DNA of 64,000 nt from Flavobacterium sp. UBA7680 (GTDB lineage: Bacteria > Bacteroidota > Bacteroidia > Flavobacteriales > Flavobacteriaceae), in contig NZ_DLHA01000050.1 of NCBI RefSeq assembly GCF_002482975.1, forward strand, positions 1 to 64,000, in the 5' to 3' direction. This document shows, piece after piece, positions 50,249 through 60,053 of the stretch. The stretch's first letter is position 1; every line of letters begins with the position of its first letter. Both the position numbers and the translations under genes were made by a program. The notes under the pieces were generated by a model that worked only from the letters and a program-made list of their open reading frames with translations, was not told where the DNA came from and did no database searches.

Positions 50249-53008
50249 TTATTTTTTAATAATAGTTTGATTAAATGAATCTTCGGCAGTATAAATTTTT
50301 GCTAAATAAGTTCCTGTTGAAAGCTGACTGATATCAATTGTTTCAGCTCCTTTTTGGACAGTTTTTACTAATAAACCTGAAATATTATAGATCAAAACTT
50401 TTTCTATTTTTTGATTTGGATCTGATACGTATAAAATGTTTGAAACAGGATTAGGATACACGAATATTTTCTCATTTTCTATTTCAGCAGAAGTTTCTAT
50501 TTTTACCATACGAAGCGTTCCACCGTTGTAAACCGTACTCATATAAAATAAGTTTGAGGTATCTTTTTTAGTTATTGTATGACTTCCTGCGGCCAATGAA
50601 ACTGTTACAATTCCGTTTGAAGCTACTTTGTCAACATTGTCAACTTTTATTGTTGCCGATGCTTCTACAAAAACAAGTGTTAAAGTACTAGCCTGACTTG
50701 TAGTAAATGAAATATTGGTAGAAGATTCAATTTTTAAACATTGCGTTAATGTCAAACCATTATAAGTAACCGTTCCTTTAGTAGTAGAAAGATTTCCTGT
50801 AATTGCGTAGAATGTACTTGTTTTTCCTGAAGTTGTAAAATTGTGAATTTCACTTCCAGATGAACCTGTATTTACAGTAATTGTTCCAGTTCCTGTTGCA
50901 GGAGTTCCCGTTCCGGTAGTTGCAATTGAATACGAAACTGTTGCAGTTGGAGTTCCTGAAATAGTTATTGTTTTGGTTGATGTGTTTTTTACAAAAGTTA
51001 ATCCAGATGCCGGCAAACCAGTTACAGTGGCATCAGTTGCAGTTCCTCCCCAGGTAAATACGATTGAGTTAATAGCAGTTCCGCTGGTTACGGTTTGGCT
51101 GTTATTATTTGTTGATGTTAGGGTTTGAGTTCCTGTCGCATTTACAGTAATAGTTCCAGAACCAGTTGCAGGAGTTCCTGCAGTTCCTGTTGTAGCAATT
51201 GAATAATTTACAGTTGCAGTTGGAGTTCCAGAAATTGTGATTGTTTTAGCCGAAGTATTTTTTACAAAAGTCAATCCAGAAGCTGGTAAACCAGTCACAG
51301 AAGCATCAGTTGCGTCTCCTCCCCAAGTAAAAACAATTGCGCCGATAGCAGTTCCGCTAGTAACAGTTTGATTGTTATTAGAGGTTGAAGTTAAAGTTTG
51401 ATTTCCGGCCGGAGGATTTGTTCCATCCTGAACATAAACTAAATTAGTCTGATAATTTGTCAAAGCCGATTTCAATCCTGTATTTACTGCATCGGCAGTA
51501 TCATCAACGGCATTGTTAAAGGTCCATTGTGAATCTCCGCCAGACACACGACCTGCATATTGCATAACATTTGTTCTTGCAGTTTCCGGGCTGTCAGGCG
51601 TATAAGAATACATTACACTTGAATTCGTGTCAAAATTATTATACGTTTTAGCGCCTTTTTTTGATGTAATACTACTGCTGATGGTTTCATTTCTGGTTGA
51701 TGCTACATAAGCATCAAATTCAACAGGATAAGTTGATGCATTGTACCCTACAAAACGATTTTGTCCGCTCATGGTGTTGTTGAAAGCTTTAATAGTTCCG
51801 CCGTCTTCGCTCGAAAAAGTTCCCTCTGCACCATTGTAAACATCTGTTCCCTGCATGGAAGTCAGCATTGGATATTTACAATTTCTAAAATAATTGGCTT
51901 CTACAAAAACAGAAGAACCTAAAGTTGATCCAACACCGTATTTCGAATTTCCATCATAATAATTGTTATAGACGTGAGCAGAATAATAACGCACACGCGG
52001 ATGACGAGAATCAGAGTGATCGTACCAGTTGTGGTGATATGTAATATATAAACCAGCTGTTGTTCCTTCGCTTAAACCTAAAAGATTACTTTTTCCTGAA
52101 TCCCAAAAGTGATTGTATGAAAAGGTAATATAAGTAGATTTTTTACAGTCTAAAGCTCCGTCTCCTTTAACCTGGTCTGCATCGCTTCCGGCATTTCCAT
52201 AAAAGAAATCACAATTATGTACCCAAACATAATCATTATCTTGCTGTAAGCCTATATTGTCGCCTTCGCCGCTGTCGCAGTTCATTGTTCCAATATTTCG
52301 AATTTCTATGTTTGATGCATTTTTAACTCTTATTCCCCAGCCATCTGCAACAGCATCATTTCCTATTCCTTCCAGAGTAAGATAAGCCGAAGCATTTTTG
52401 CTGTTTTCAATAACAATGTCACCGCTCATCATATAAGATAAATCGGTAATTTGACCAATCATACGAATAATTATAGGTTTTAATTCTTTACCTTTTTTGT
52501 AACCGTCAAGAATAGTTTGCAATCCAACACAAGGATTTGCTGTCGCACCAGTTACATCAAGCGAAACGGTATTTTTAGTCTGCTCAGTTACGTAAATAAT
52601 TACAGCATTACTTTTTGGAGTTCCGTCTGCATTATAGGCACCGGGAACGCGTGAATTAGCAAAAGCAAATCCAGATCGATCGTGTGCTTTAACTGTTAAT
52701 GAACTTGTTGCAGTACCAGTTCCTTCAACACCAGAAATAACCGGTTTGATTTTTACAGTATAAGATCCGGCTTTTAAACCCGGAATATCGGCACGAAAAT
52801 AACTTCCATAGCTTCTTATAAGCTGGTTGTCAATTTTTCTGTCAACAATTCCTTCGCCTGTATAATATACATTATACGTTTGGGCGTTGCTTACAGGCTG
52901 CCATTTTACAAAAACGGATTCAAGCCATCCGCTGGCTTCATTAATTTGCTGTGACCAAGTTTGGGCAGCAATAAAAAACATAGCTAAAAAAAGTAGGTTT
53001 TTTTTCAT
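50249..53008 (-). CDS. Secreted PL1 pectate lyase with Ig-like repeats and type IX tail
   Basis: This 919-residue protein has a signal peptide ('FLAMFFIAAQTWSQ'). A fibronectin-like N-terminal domain (about 20-108) is followed by a PL1 parallel beta-helix (about 110-520). The Ca-binding region contains 'KGDGALDCKKSTYITFSYN' and the catalytic Arg is in 'SRHPRVRYYSAHVYNNYYDG' (about 332-351). Two nearly identical Ig-like repeats (about 531-620 and 624-712, 'TSTxNNxQTVTSGTAI') follow, then a beta domain (about 715-830) and a Por-type tail (about 845-919, 'IFVYPNPVSNILYVS'). It should cleave polygalacturonate by beta-elimination outside the cell. The gene is alone, with three operator-like palindromes upstream. 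Confidence 0.94.
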   Translation of the reverse strand: MKKNLLFLAMFFIAAQTWSQQINEASGWLESVFVKWQPVSNAQTYNVYYTGEGIVDRKIDNQLIRSYGSYFRADIPGLKAGSYTVKIKPVISGVEGTGTATSSLTVKAHDRSGFAFANSRVPGAYNADGTPKSNAVIIYVTEQTKNTVSLDVTGATANPCVGLQTILDGYKKGKELKPIIIRMIGQITDLSYMMSGDIVIENSKNASAYLTLEGIGNDAVADGWGIRVKNASNIEIRNIGTMNCDSGEGDNIGLQQDNDYVWVHNCDFFYGNAGSDADQVKGDGALDCKKSTYITFSYNHFWDSGKSNLLGLSEGTTAGLYITYHHNWYDHSDSRHPRVRYYSAHVYNNYYDGNSKYGVGSTLGSSVFVEANYFRNCKYPMLTSMQGTDVYNGAEGTFSSEDGGTIKAFNNTMSGQNRFVGYNASTYPVEFDAYVASTRNETISSSITSKKGAKTYNNFDTNSSVMYSYTPDSPETARTNVMQYAGRVSGGDSQWTFNNAVDDTADAVNTGLKSALTNYQTNLVYVQDGTNPPAGNQTLTSTSNNNQTVTSGTAIGAIVFTWGGDATDASVTGLPASGLTFVKNTSAKTITISGTPTATVNYSIATTGTAGTPATGSGTITVNATGTQTLTSTNNNSQTVTSGTAINSIVFTWGGTATDATVTGLPASGLTFVKNTSTKTITISGTPTATVSYSIATTGTGTPATGTGTITVNTGSSGSEIHNFTTSGKTSTFYAITGNLSTTKGTVTYNGLTLTQCLKIESSTNISFTTSQASTLTLVFVEASATIKVDNVDKVASNGIVTVSLAAGSHTITKKDTSNLFYMSTVYNGGTLRMVKIETSAEIENEKIFVYPNPVSNILYVSDPNQKIEKVLIYNISGLLVKTVQKGAETIDISQLSTGTYLAKIYTAEDSFNQTIIKK

Positions 53009-53075
53009 AATTGTTTAAGTTAGACATTAATAAAAGTTTTTTGTGGTTTTTGTGATTCTCGACTACAAGCGAAAT

Positions 53076-53089
53076 TGTAATCGATTACA
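53076..53089. promoter_or_regulatory. LacI-type operator candidate 1 (perfect palindrome)
   Basis: TGTAATCGATTACA is a perfect 14-bp palindrome with a central CG, the layout typical of LacI-family operators (TGnAAnCGnTTnCA). It lies 67 bp upstream of the pectate lyase start codon. Two related sites follow at 53177 and 53196. No regulator gene is seen in the window. Confidence 0.55.
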
Positions 53090-53176
53090 CTAAATTATAC
53101 AAAATTTTGATATTCTTATTTATTTTGTCTTAAAAAAACATATATGAACAAATAATCAATAATATTTTAGTTAAAA

Positions 53177-53190
53177 TGTAATTTATTGCA
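53177..53190. promoter_or_regulatory. Operator-like site 2
   Basis: TGTAATTTATTGCA keeps the TGTAAT...ATTnCA frame of the perfect site at 53076 but has TT instead of CG in the centre. Confidence 0.4.
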
Positions 53191-53195
53191 TTAAT

Positions 53196-53209
53196 TGTAA
53201 TTTATTACA
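53196..53209. promoter_or_regulatory. Operator-like site 3
   Basis: TGTAATTTATTACA differs from site 1 only at the centre and starts 19 bp after site 2, about two helical turns. The rest of the 460-bp interval 53009-53468 is AT-rich and shows only the next gene's terminator. Confidence 0.42.
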
Positions 53210-53401
53210 TGTTAAAATATTTTAAGCTAGCGCCTGATTTTATTGATATTTTAGAGAAGGAAAAGCGGACGTGTTTTTAAAATTTATTTTTTATAACTTT
53301 TAAATCTATTTTTGTTAAAATTTATTTTTAGTAAGAAAAAGATTTCTTTTATGTCTATTTCTATTTTGAACTTGCAAACTAATTATTAAAATATAAAGCA
53401 T

Positions 53402-53436
53402 AAAAAAAAGCCTTTTTGAATTTCAAAAAGGCTTTT
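53402..53436 (-). terminator. Intrinsic terminator of the Bax-inhibitor-like gene
   Basis: AAGCCTTTTTGAA and TTTCAAAAAGGCTT form a stem followed in the minus direction by a run of T, 32 nt after the stop codon at 53469. Confidence 0.88.
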
Positions 53437-53468
53437 TAATTATGTGGACAAAGAAGATTTTTTAGTTC

Positions 53469-54242
53469 TTATTTGTTACTTGCTAGTTTAGATAATAATC
53501 TTAAAAATTCGATATACAACCAAACTAATGTAATCATTAATCCCATTGCTCCATACCATTCCATAAATTTTGGCATTTTTTCCTGAACACCTTTTTCAAT
53601 AAGATCGAAATCTAAAAATAAATTTAGGGCTGCAACTATAATTACAAAAACGCTAATTCCTATGCTCATCATTCCATTTCCATAATGAACAGGGGTAAAA
53701 TTAAAAATTAAAGAAGCAATCCATGAAATTAGATAATAAGTAGCGATTGCCAAAGTAGCAGCAATTACAACTGATTTGAATTGTTCTGTAACTTTTACGA
53801 TTTTAAATTTATATAAACCTAAACAAACTAAAAAGGTAACCAATGTGGCTCCAACTGCGTTTATTACGATTCCAGGATACATAGCTTCAAAAATAGCCGA
53901 GATACCTCCAATGAATAACCCTTCAAATAAGGCATAACCCGGAGCAAGATATGGTGATAATTGTGGTTTGAATGCAGAAATTAAAACAAGAACAAATCCA
54001 ACAATTGCACCTCCAATAGCAGGAAGCATAATGTTAATCCCGTTAAATGCCATCCACCATGTTACCATAGCAGCGCCGCATAATATTAAAAATAAAATAG
54101 CTGTTTTATTAATCGTACCAGACAAAGTCATTTCCTGATTGTAATCAATAATCTTTGCTTCGTGTACTTCTTCAGCTCTTGAAACAGCATTTGATGAAAA
54201 ACGCTTGTTACTTAAAAAAGGATTTTTTGAATTGAAGGCCAT
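53469..54242 (-). CDS. Bax inhibitor-1 / YccA family membrane protein
   Basis: This 257-residue protein has a polar N-terminus (about 1-45) and seven hydrophobic segments, starting with 'TAILFLILCGAAMVTWWMAF'. The family-typical 'GLFIGGISAIFEAMYPGIV' lies near 109-127, and the acidic 'NLFLDFDLIEKGVQ' near the end matches the Asp-rich pore region of BI-1 proteins. It sits in the inner membrane. Family members act as pH-sensitive Ca leak channels or protease modulators, but the role here is not known. A TATATTTG box lies at 54266-54273 on the minus strand without a clear -33 partner. Confidence 0.9.
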   Translation of the reverse strand: MAFNSKNPFLSNKRFSSNAVSRAEEVHEAKIIDYNQEMTLSGTINKTAILFLILCGAAMVTWWMAFNGINIMLPAIGGAIVGFVLVLISAFKPQLSPYLAPGYALFEGLFIGGISAIFEAMYPGIVINAVGATLVTFLVCLGLYKFKIVKVTEQFKSVVIAATLAIATYYLISWIASLIFNFTPVHYGNGMMSIGISVFVIIVAALNLFLDFDLIEKGVQEKMPKFMEWYGAMGLMITLVWLYIEFLRLLSKLASNK

Positions 54243-54348
54243 AGTTTTTATGCTTTTAGTGAACCCAAATATATGGAGTTTTTTTGAAGTCTGTAATTTA
54301 ACTTTAAATTTTTAACATGAAATTTTCTTTTGAAAACTGCTGTAAAAC

Positions 54349-54382
54349 AAAAAATCCACCAAAAGAAACTCTTGATGGATTT
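54349..54382 (-). terminator. Intrinsic terminator of the nuo operon
   Basis: In the minus direction AAATCCATC, a loop, GGTGGATTT and then a T-run follow nuoN by 23 nt. Confidence 0.8.
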
Positions 54383-54404
54383 GTATATTTTTTAATCTGA
54401 ATTT

Positions 54405-55796
54405 TTAGTTCAATAAATCTAAAACTAATGAAGGGAATAAACCTAAAGCAATATTTAAACCGATAGAAATAATTGCAACAGCATAAATAAGGAATGGTTT
54501 TCCTGTGCGTTCTTCGTTTGGTTCTTTAGAATACATTGCCAAGATTAATTTGAAATAATATCCAACACTTATAATAGAGTTGATTACTGCAACAATTACA
54601 ATAGCTACATAACCAGCATGAAGTGCCTGATCAAACAAGAATAATTTTGCAAAGAATCCTGAGAAAATCGGAATACCTGCCATAGACAATAATGAACCTG
54701 TCAAGATTGCAGCCAATAACGGATTTGTTTTTCCTAAACCGTGAAAGTTTGTGATGTCTTCGTTATCCTGATTTTTACATACATATAAAATAACGCTGAA
54801 TGCAGCAATACCGGCTAAAGCGTAAGCAGCAGTGTAATACAATAAAACTCCTGCAGAAGTTGCAATAGTTAAGAATGTAATTAACATGAAACCTGCGTGA
54901 GAGATTCCAGAGAATGCCAGCATACGTTTTACATTTACCTGACGCAAAGCCATAATATTTCCAACGGTCATAGAAGCAATTGAAATTACAAGAATGATAT
55001 TTTCAAATGTTCCTAAAAGATCTTGATTTTCTAAAGAAGGAATTAAATTCAATCCTGAAACTAATTTAAATAATGTTGCAATCGCTATTACTTTTGCTAA
55101 CGTACTCATTAAAGCAGTTGTTAAAGCTGGAGAACCTTCGTAAACGTCCGGTGCCCAAAAGTGAAAAGGTACAGCAGCAATTTTAAAGAACATTCCAATA
55201 GTCATTAAAATCATTCCGATAGGAAACCAGATTGGTAACTCAGCAGATAAAGAACTTTCGTGAATTTCTGCAATATCAAAAGTTCCCATAGCTCCATAAA
55301 TCAAACAAATTCCGAATAAGATAATTCCAGATGCGAAAGATCCCATCAAGAAATATTTCATACCTGCTTCATTACTTTTAATATTCAAACGGTCGCTCGC
55401 TGCAAGAACATATAATGCAATAGATAAAATTTCGATTCCAAGGAAAAACATGGCTAAGTTTCCAAAAGAAACCATGGCAACACCTCCGGCTAATAAAAAT
55501 ATTTTTATAGCAATGAAATCAGAGATTTTTGTCTGATGATTTTCGTAAAAATTATGGCTTAATGCTACAAGGAAAATAGTTAAAATAATAAACAATGATG
55601 AAAAAGCAGTCGAGAATTTACTCACTGTAATCATGTTATTGTAATAACTTGCTGTTGTTCCAAATTCGTAAAAGTTTAGTGCCAAAACTCCCAATAAACC
55701 TAAAATGGTAAACGGAACGATGCCTTTTCTAAAATTTAGAATTTCAAACAATAGGCAGAAAATACCCAATCCTGTTATAGCTATTAATGTATTCAT
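54405..55796 (-). CDS. nuoN: NuoN, complex I proton-pumping membrane subunit
   Basis: This 463-residue antiporter-like subunit has about 14 membrane helices. It includes the conserved 'FFKIAAVPFHFWAPDVYEGS' (about 203-222) with its key Lys, and 'RMLAFSGISHAGFML' (about 289-303). NuoN is one of three pumping subunits of NADH:quinone oxidoreductase. It is the last gene of the operon and is followed by a terminator. Confidence 0.96.
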   Translation of the reverse strand: MNTLIAITGLGIFCLLFEILNFRKGIVPFTILGLLGVLALNFYEFGTTASYYNNMITVSKFSTAFSSLFIILTIFLVALSHNFYENHQTKISDFIAIKIFLLAGGVAMVSFGNLAMFFLGIEILSIALYVLAASDRLNIKSNEAGMKYFLMGSFASGIILFGICLIYGAMGTFDIAEIHESSLSAELPIWFPIGMILMTIGMFFKIAAVPFHFWAPDVYEGSPALTTALMSTLAKVIAIATLFKLVSGLNLIPSLENQDLLGTFENIILVISIASMTVGNIMALRQVNVKRMLAFSGISHAGFMLITFLTIATSAGVLLYYTAAYALAGIAAFSVILYVCKNQDNEDITNFHGLGKTNPLLAAILTGSLLSMAGIPIFSGFFAKLFLFDQALHAGYVAIVIVAVINSIISVGYYFKLILAMYSKEPNEERTGKPFLIYAVAIISIGLNIALGLFPSLVLDLLN

Positions 55797-55852
55797 TTTT
55801 GTTTTTTTGATTTAGGAAATCTAAAACGCCCTAATTTATTTTATTTAAAATA

Positions 55853-57292
55853 TTAATTCTTATTGATAACGTTTAAAATCGTTTCTAAACTTGGAGTGAT
55901 CAAATCTGTAATTGGTTTTGGATAAAATCCAAAGAAAATTAAAACAGCAATAATCGCAACTAAAGAAATTCCTTCGTTAACAGAAACATCTGCAAAAGTT
56001 TTTGAATTTGTTTCGCCCAACATTACGTTTTGGAACATTTTCAACATATAGTAAGCTCCTAAAATAATCGTTGTTCCGCCTAAAACAGCAAACCAAATGT
56101 TTATTTGAGAAAGGCTGTATAGTACAGTAAACTCTCCAACAAAGTTAAACGTAGTTGGTAAAGCAACAGATGCCAATACCAAAATTAAAAACATAGATGT
56201 GAATTTTGGAGATTGTGTACGGATTCCGCCTAATTCGCTAATATTTCTAGTTTCAAATCTTCTGTAGATAATTTCTGCAGCATAGAATAAACCAACTACC
56301 ACAAAACCGTGAGCGATCATTTGTAAAACTGCTCCGCGGAAACCATCAAGAGTTAAAGTGTAAGATCCTGCTGCAATTAATCCAACGTGAGCAAGAGAAG
56401 AATAAGCTAATAATTTCTTTAAATCTTTTTGTCTCAAAGCTACGATTGAACCATAGATAACACCTGCAATTCCTAAAGCAATAAAAATATTCATGTATTC
56501 TTTTGCAGCAAGAGGTGCAATTGGCAATTGCCAGCGAATAACACTATATAATCCCATTTTCAACATGATACCAGATAAAAGCATTGTTCCAACAGTTGGT
56601 GCTTTTTGGTACACATTTGCCTGCCATGTATGGAAAGGAATAATAGGAATTTTAATTGCATAAGCTAAGAAGAAAGCAAGGAAAATCCAAAGCTGTTCGC
56701 AAGCAGATAATTGTACTTTGTATAAATCTTCAATTAAGAAAGAACCTGCTTTTTGGTATAAATAGATAAAAGCAGTTAACATAAATAAGGAACCTGCAAG
56801 TGTGTAAATAAAGAATTTAACCACTGCTTTTCTGCGTTCTTCAGCATCACCGTTACCCCAAATAAGAGCAATAAAGTAAATAGGAATAAGAGCCAACTCC
56901 CAGAAAATATAATATAAAAGACCATCTGCAGCAAGGAAAGTTCCTGTCATTGCAAATGCCATAAATAAAATCAAAGCATAAAAAGCTTTAGCATTTTTAT
57001 ATTCATTCCCGAAAGATGAGAATATAATAATTGGAGTTAAAGCCGTTGTCAATAAAAGCATGGCAAGACCTAAACCGTCAGCATTTAGCGCAAATGAAAT
57101 TTTAGGCTGATTGATCCACGCATTGATAAGGCTGATATTTTCTCCAGCATTAAAATGGTTTAACAATACAACCGAACAGCCTAAAGCTGCTAAACTAAAG
57201 AACAAAGCTACTTTTGAAGCGAGTTTGTCACCAGCAAAATAGGTGATAAATGCACCAACTAAAAGAATAATTAATATAAGAGAAACGTTCAT
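55853..57292 (-). CDS. nuoM: NuoM, complex I proton-pumping membrane subunit
   Basis: This 479-residue antiporter-like subunit has the conserved Glu-bearing 'LYYIFWELALIPIYFIALIW' (about 126-145), 'IKIPIIPFHTWQANVYQKAP' (about 213-232) and 'LLAYSSLAHVGLIAAGSY' (about 294-311). It forms part of the membrane arm of complex I. It lies 10 nt after nuoL and 56 nt before nuoN. Confidence 0.97.
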   Translation of the reverse strand: MNVSLILIILLVGAFITYFAGDKLASKVALFFSLAALGCSVVLLNHFNAGENISLINAWINQPKISFALNADGLGLAMLLLTTALTPIIIFSSFGNEYKNAKAFYALILFMAFAMTGTFLAADGLLYYIFWELALIPIYFIALIWGNGDAEERRKAVVKFFIYTLAGSLFMLTAFIYLYQKAGSFLIEDLYKVQLSACEQLWIFLAFFLAYAIKIPIIPFHTWQANVYQKAPTVGTMLLSGIMLKMGLYSVIRWQLPIAPLAAKEYMNIFIALGIAGVIYGSIVALRQKDLKKLLAYSSLAHVGLIAAGSYTLTLDGFRGAVLQMIAHGFVVVGLFYAAEIIYRRFETRNISELGGIRTQSPKFTSMFLILVLASVALPTTFNFVGEFTVLYSLSQINIWFAVLGGTTIILGAYYMLKMFQNVMLGETNSKTFADVSVNEGISLVAIIAVLIFFGFYPKPITDLITPSLETILNVINKN

Positions 57293-57302
57293 AGTTATAA
57301 AA

Positions 57303-59186
57303 TTATTGAGCTAAAAATATATAAGAAACAATCGCGCAAAGACCTAAAACAAAAGCAAAAAGATATAATCCGATACTTCCTGTTTGAAGCTTTTTACCCT
57401 GAAACGCTAATTCGTTTGCTGCTTTTCCTAATCCAAAAACAACTGCAGATAATCCGGTTTCGATATAGTCTCTAAAAAATCTTGATAATGCATTTATAGA
57501 ACGAACAAAAATCGCATCGTAAATTTCATCTACATAATATTTGTTATACAACACTTTTGTTAAGCCTGTAATATTTTCGTCTGCTTCAGGAACATTATCT
57601 TGTTTGAAGTATTTGATGTAAGCAATTAAAATTCCTAATAATCCGCCTAAAACAGCAACTCCCATTAAAGTATATTCAGTTGCGCCTAAATGATGTTCTT
57701 CACCAGCTACTTTTGTGAAAAGAGGCGCTAAATATTCATTTAACCAGCTGTTTCCAGGTAAACTAATTAATCCTCCAAAAGTTGCTAAAAGAGCTAAAAT
57801 CATTAAAGGGAACGTAATTAAACCGTCACTTTCATGTAAATGATGTTTTTGCTCTTCAGTTCCTCTAAAATCTTTAAAGAAAGTTAAGAACATCAATCTA
57901 AACATATAGAAAGCTGTCATGATTGAAGCTACAGATCCAACAACATATAATGGAATACTGTGGTGGAAAGCAGTCAATAAAATTTCATCTTTTGAAAAGA
58001 AACCTGAGAAAAACGGAACTCCTGAAATTGCCAATGAAGAAATCAACATGGTCCAGAAAGTAATTGGCATTGCTTTACGCAATCCACCCATTTTGCGCAT
58101 ATCCTGCTCACCGTGTAAACCGTGAATTACGGAACCAGATCCTAAGAATAAACAAGCTTTAAAGAAAGCGTGTGTGATTACGTGGAAAACAGCTACTTCA
58201 TAAGCCCCAAATCCTAATGCCAAAAACATTAATCCTAATTGAGAAACTGTAGAGTAAGCTAATACTTTTTTAATATCAGTCTGTACTAAACCAATTGTAG
58301 CCGCAACTAACGAGGTTATCGCTCCAACAATTGCAATTACCGTTTGTACATCTGTAGCAAGATCAAAAACAAAGTTAAGTCTCGTTACCATAAAAATACC
58401 AGCCGTTACCATCGTAGCAGCGTGAATTAATGCAGAAACAGGAGTTGGTCCCGCCATCGCATCTGGTAACCAAGTGTACAACGGAATTTGAGCAGATTTA
58501 CCACAAGCTCCAATAAACAAGCATAAGGCTGCTAAAGAAAGTAATGGTAAATTTAAATTTGTTGCTCCAGCGATTGCAGTTTTTAAAGTTGCATAATCTA
58601 ATGTTGAGAACATTGAACCAATAATGAACATTCCAATTAAAAGACCTAAATCTCCAATTCTGTTCATAATGAAAGCCTTTTTTGCTGCATCGTTATAATC
58701 CTGGTTTTTATGCCAGAATCCGATTAGTAAATAAGAGCAAAGTCCAACACCTTCCCAACCAATAAATAATACTAATAAGTTGCTTCCAATTACAAGCGTA
58801 ATCATAAAGAATACGAACAGATTTAAATATGCGAAAAACTTGTGCATATTCTCATCGTCGTGCATGTAACTGATAGAGTATAAGTGAATCAAAGATCCAA
58901 TTCCGGTTACGAATAATAACCACAGGACAGATAATTGATCTAATAAAAATCCAAGATTGATTTTTAGATTACTAATTTGAATCCAGTCAAATAAAGTAAC
59001 TTCAATTCCTTTTCCGGTTGAAGTTATTTGATTAAAAAGAACAAGAGTTACTATAAAAGAAACAGCCACGGCAGCAGTTCCGATAATTCCGGAAACTGTT
59101 TTTCCTAAGCTTTTTCCAAAGAAAACATTGATTAAAAATCCTAAAAAAGGAGCTAAAACTAAAACTAAAGCTAAATTGGTATCCAT
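57303..59186 (-). CDS. nuoL: NuoL, complex I distal proton-pumping subunit
   Basis: This 627-residue protein has 'IGWEGVGLCSYLLIGFWH' (about 143-160), 'IPLYTWLPDAMAGPTPVSAL' (about 235-254) and 'VLAYSTVSQLGLMFLALG' (about 313-330). A long C-terminal part includes the amphipathic lateral helix region and ends in a final membrane helix. It caps the membrane arm of complex I. Length is normal for the family. It lies 7 nt after nuoK. Confidence 0.97.
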   Translation of the reverse strand: MDTNLALVLVLAPFLGFLINVFFGKSLGKTVSGIIGTAAVAVSFIVTLVLFNQITSTGKGIEVTLFDWIQISNLKINLGFLLDQLSVLWLLFVTGIGSLIHLYSISYMHDDENMHKFFAYLNLFVFFMITLVIGSNLLVLFIGWEGVGLCSYLLIGFWHKNQDYNDAAKKAFIMNRIGDLGLLIGMFIIGSMFSTLDYATLKTAIAGATNLNLPLLSLAALCLFIGACGKSAQIPLYTWLPDAMAGPTPVSALIHAATMVTAGIFMVTRLNFVFDLATDVQTVIAIVGAITSLVAATIGLVQTDIKKVLAYSTVSQLGLMFLALGFGAYEVAVFHVITHAFFKACLFLGSGSVIHGLHGEQDMRKMGGLRKAMPITFWTMLISSLAISGVPFFSGFFSKDEILLTAFHHSIPLYVVGSVASIMTAFYMFRLMFLTFFKDFRGTEEQKHHLHESDGLITFPLMILALLATFGGLISLPGNSWLNEYLAPLFTKVAGEEHHLGATEYTLMGVAVLGGLLGILIAYIKYFKQDNVPEADENITGLTKVLYNKYYVDEIYDAIFVRSINALSRFFRDYIETGLSAVVFGLGKAANELAFQGKKLQTGSIGLYLFAFVLGLCAIVSYIFLAQ

Positions 59187-59193
59187 TTCTATT

Positions 59194-59514
59194 TTATCCT
59201 TTTAAATTTTTTAAATTATCGATACTAATTGAACCGATGTTTCTGAAAATAGAAACTAAAATCGCCAATCCTACCGCAACTTCAGCAGCAGCAACCGCCA
59301 TCGAAAAGAATACAAAAACTTGTCCTTGTGCATCCTGATGGTAAGTTGAAAAAGCCACAAATAAAAGGTTTACTGCATTTAGCATGATCTCGATAGACAT
59401 GAAAACGATAATTGAATTTCGTCTGTACAATACACCAAAAACACCAATACAAAAAAGTACAACACTTAAAAAGATGTAATTTTCAATACCTATTTGATTT
59501 AATATATTACCCAT
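59194..59514 (-). CDS. nuoK: NuoK, complex I membrane subunit
   Basis: This 106-residue protein has three membrane helices. The two conserved buried glutamates are in 'IVFMSIEIMLNAVNLLFVAF' and 'AVAAAEVAVGLAILV'. Its ATG overlaps the TAA of nuoJ by one base, giving translational coupling. Confidence 0.96.
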   Translation of the reverse strand: MGNILNQIGIENYIFLSVVLFCIGVFGVLYRRNSIIVFMSIEIMLNAVNLLFVAFSTYHQDAQGQVFVFFSMAVAAAEVAVGLAILVSIFRNIGSISIDNLKNLKG

Positions 59515-60053
59515 TATTTATTTAATTTTTCTTTTTTAGACAATAATACAGTTCCAATCATCGCAACCAAAAGTAAAATCGAAGCAAATTCAAAAGGCAC
59601 CATATATTCGTTCAACAATATTTTACCCAATACTTTAATAGATTGGAAATCTTCTCCAGTCGAATCATAATCTCCAACAATTGGTTTAGAATTGATGAAA
59701 ATTGCAATTAAAACAATAACAATTAAACAGAAAGAAACAACAGCTCCCAAACGTGTAATCCTTGGTCGGTGAACATCTTTTTGTTCATTAAGATTCATCA
59801 ACATAATCGTAAACAGGAACAAAATCATAATCGCTCCAGAGTAGACTATTATATGTACAACAGCTAAAAATTGAGAGTTCAATAATAAATAATGACCAGC
59901 AATAGAGAAAAAACAAATCACTAAATAAATAGCAGAGTGAATTGGGTTTCGGCTAAAAATGGTTAAAAATGCAGTTATTACCGTAATAAACGCTAAAATA
60001 CAAAATATAACACATACAGGAGTTGCGTTTGCGAAATCAGGAATATGTATCAT
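59514..60053 (-). CDS. nuoJ: NuoJ, complex I membrane subunit
   Basis: This 179-residue protein has five membrane helices, with 'NPIHSAIYLVICFFSIAGHY' (about 36-55) and the pi-bulge region 'HIIVYSGAIMILFLFTIMLM' (about 67-86) that is the hallmark of NuoJ. It overlaps nuoI upstream and nuoK downstream by one base in TAATG junctions. Confidence 0.96.
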   Translation of the reverse strand: MIHIPDFANATPVCVIFCILAFITVITAFLTIFSRNPIHSAIYLVICFFSIAGHYLLLNSQFLAVVHIIVYSGAIMILFLFTIMLMNLNEQKDVHRPRITRLGAVVSFCLIVIVLIAIFINSKPIVGDYDSTGEDFQSIKVLGKILLNEYMVPFEFASILLLVAMIGTVLLSKKEKLNK

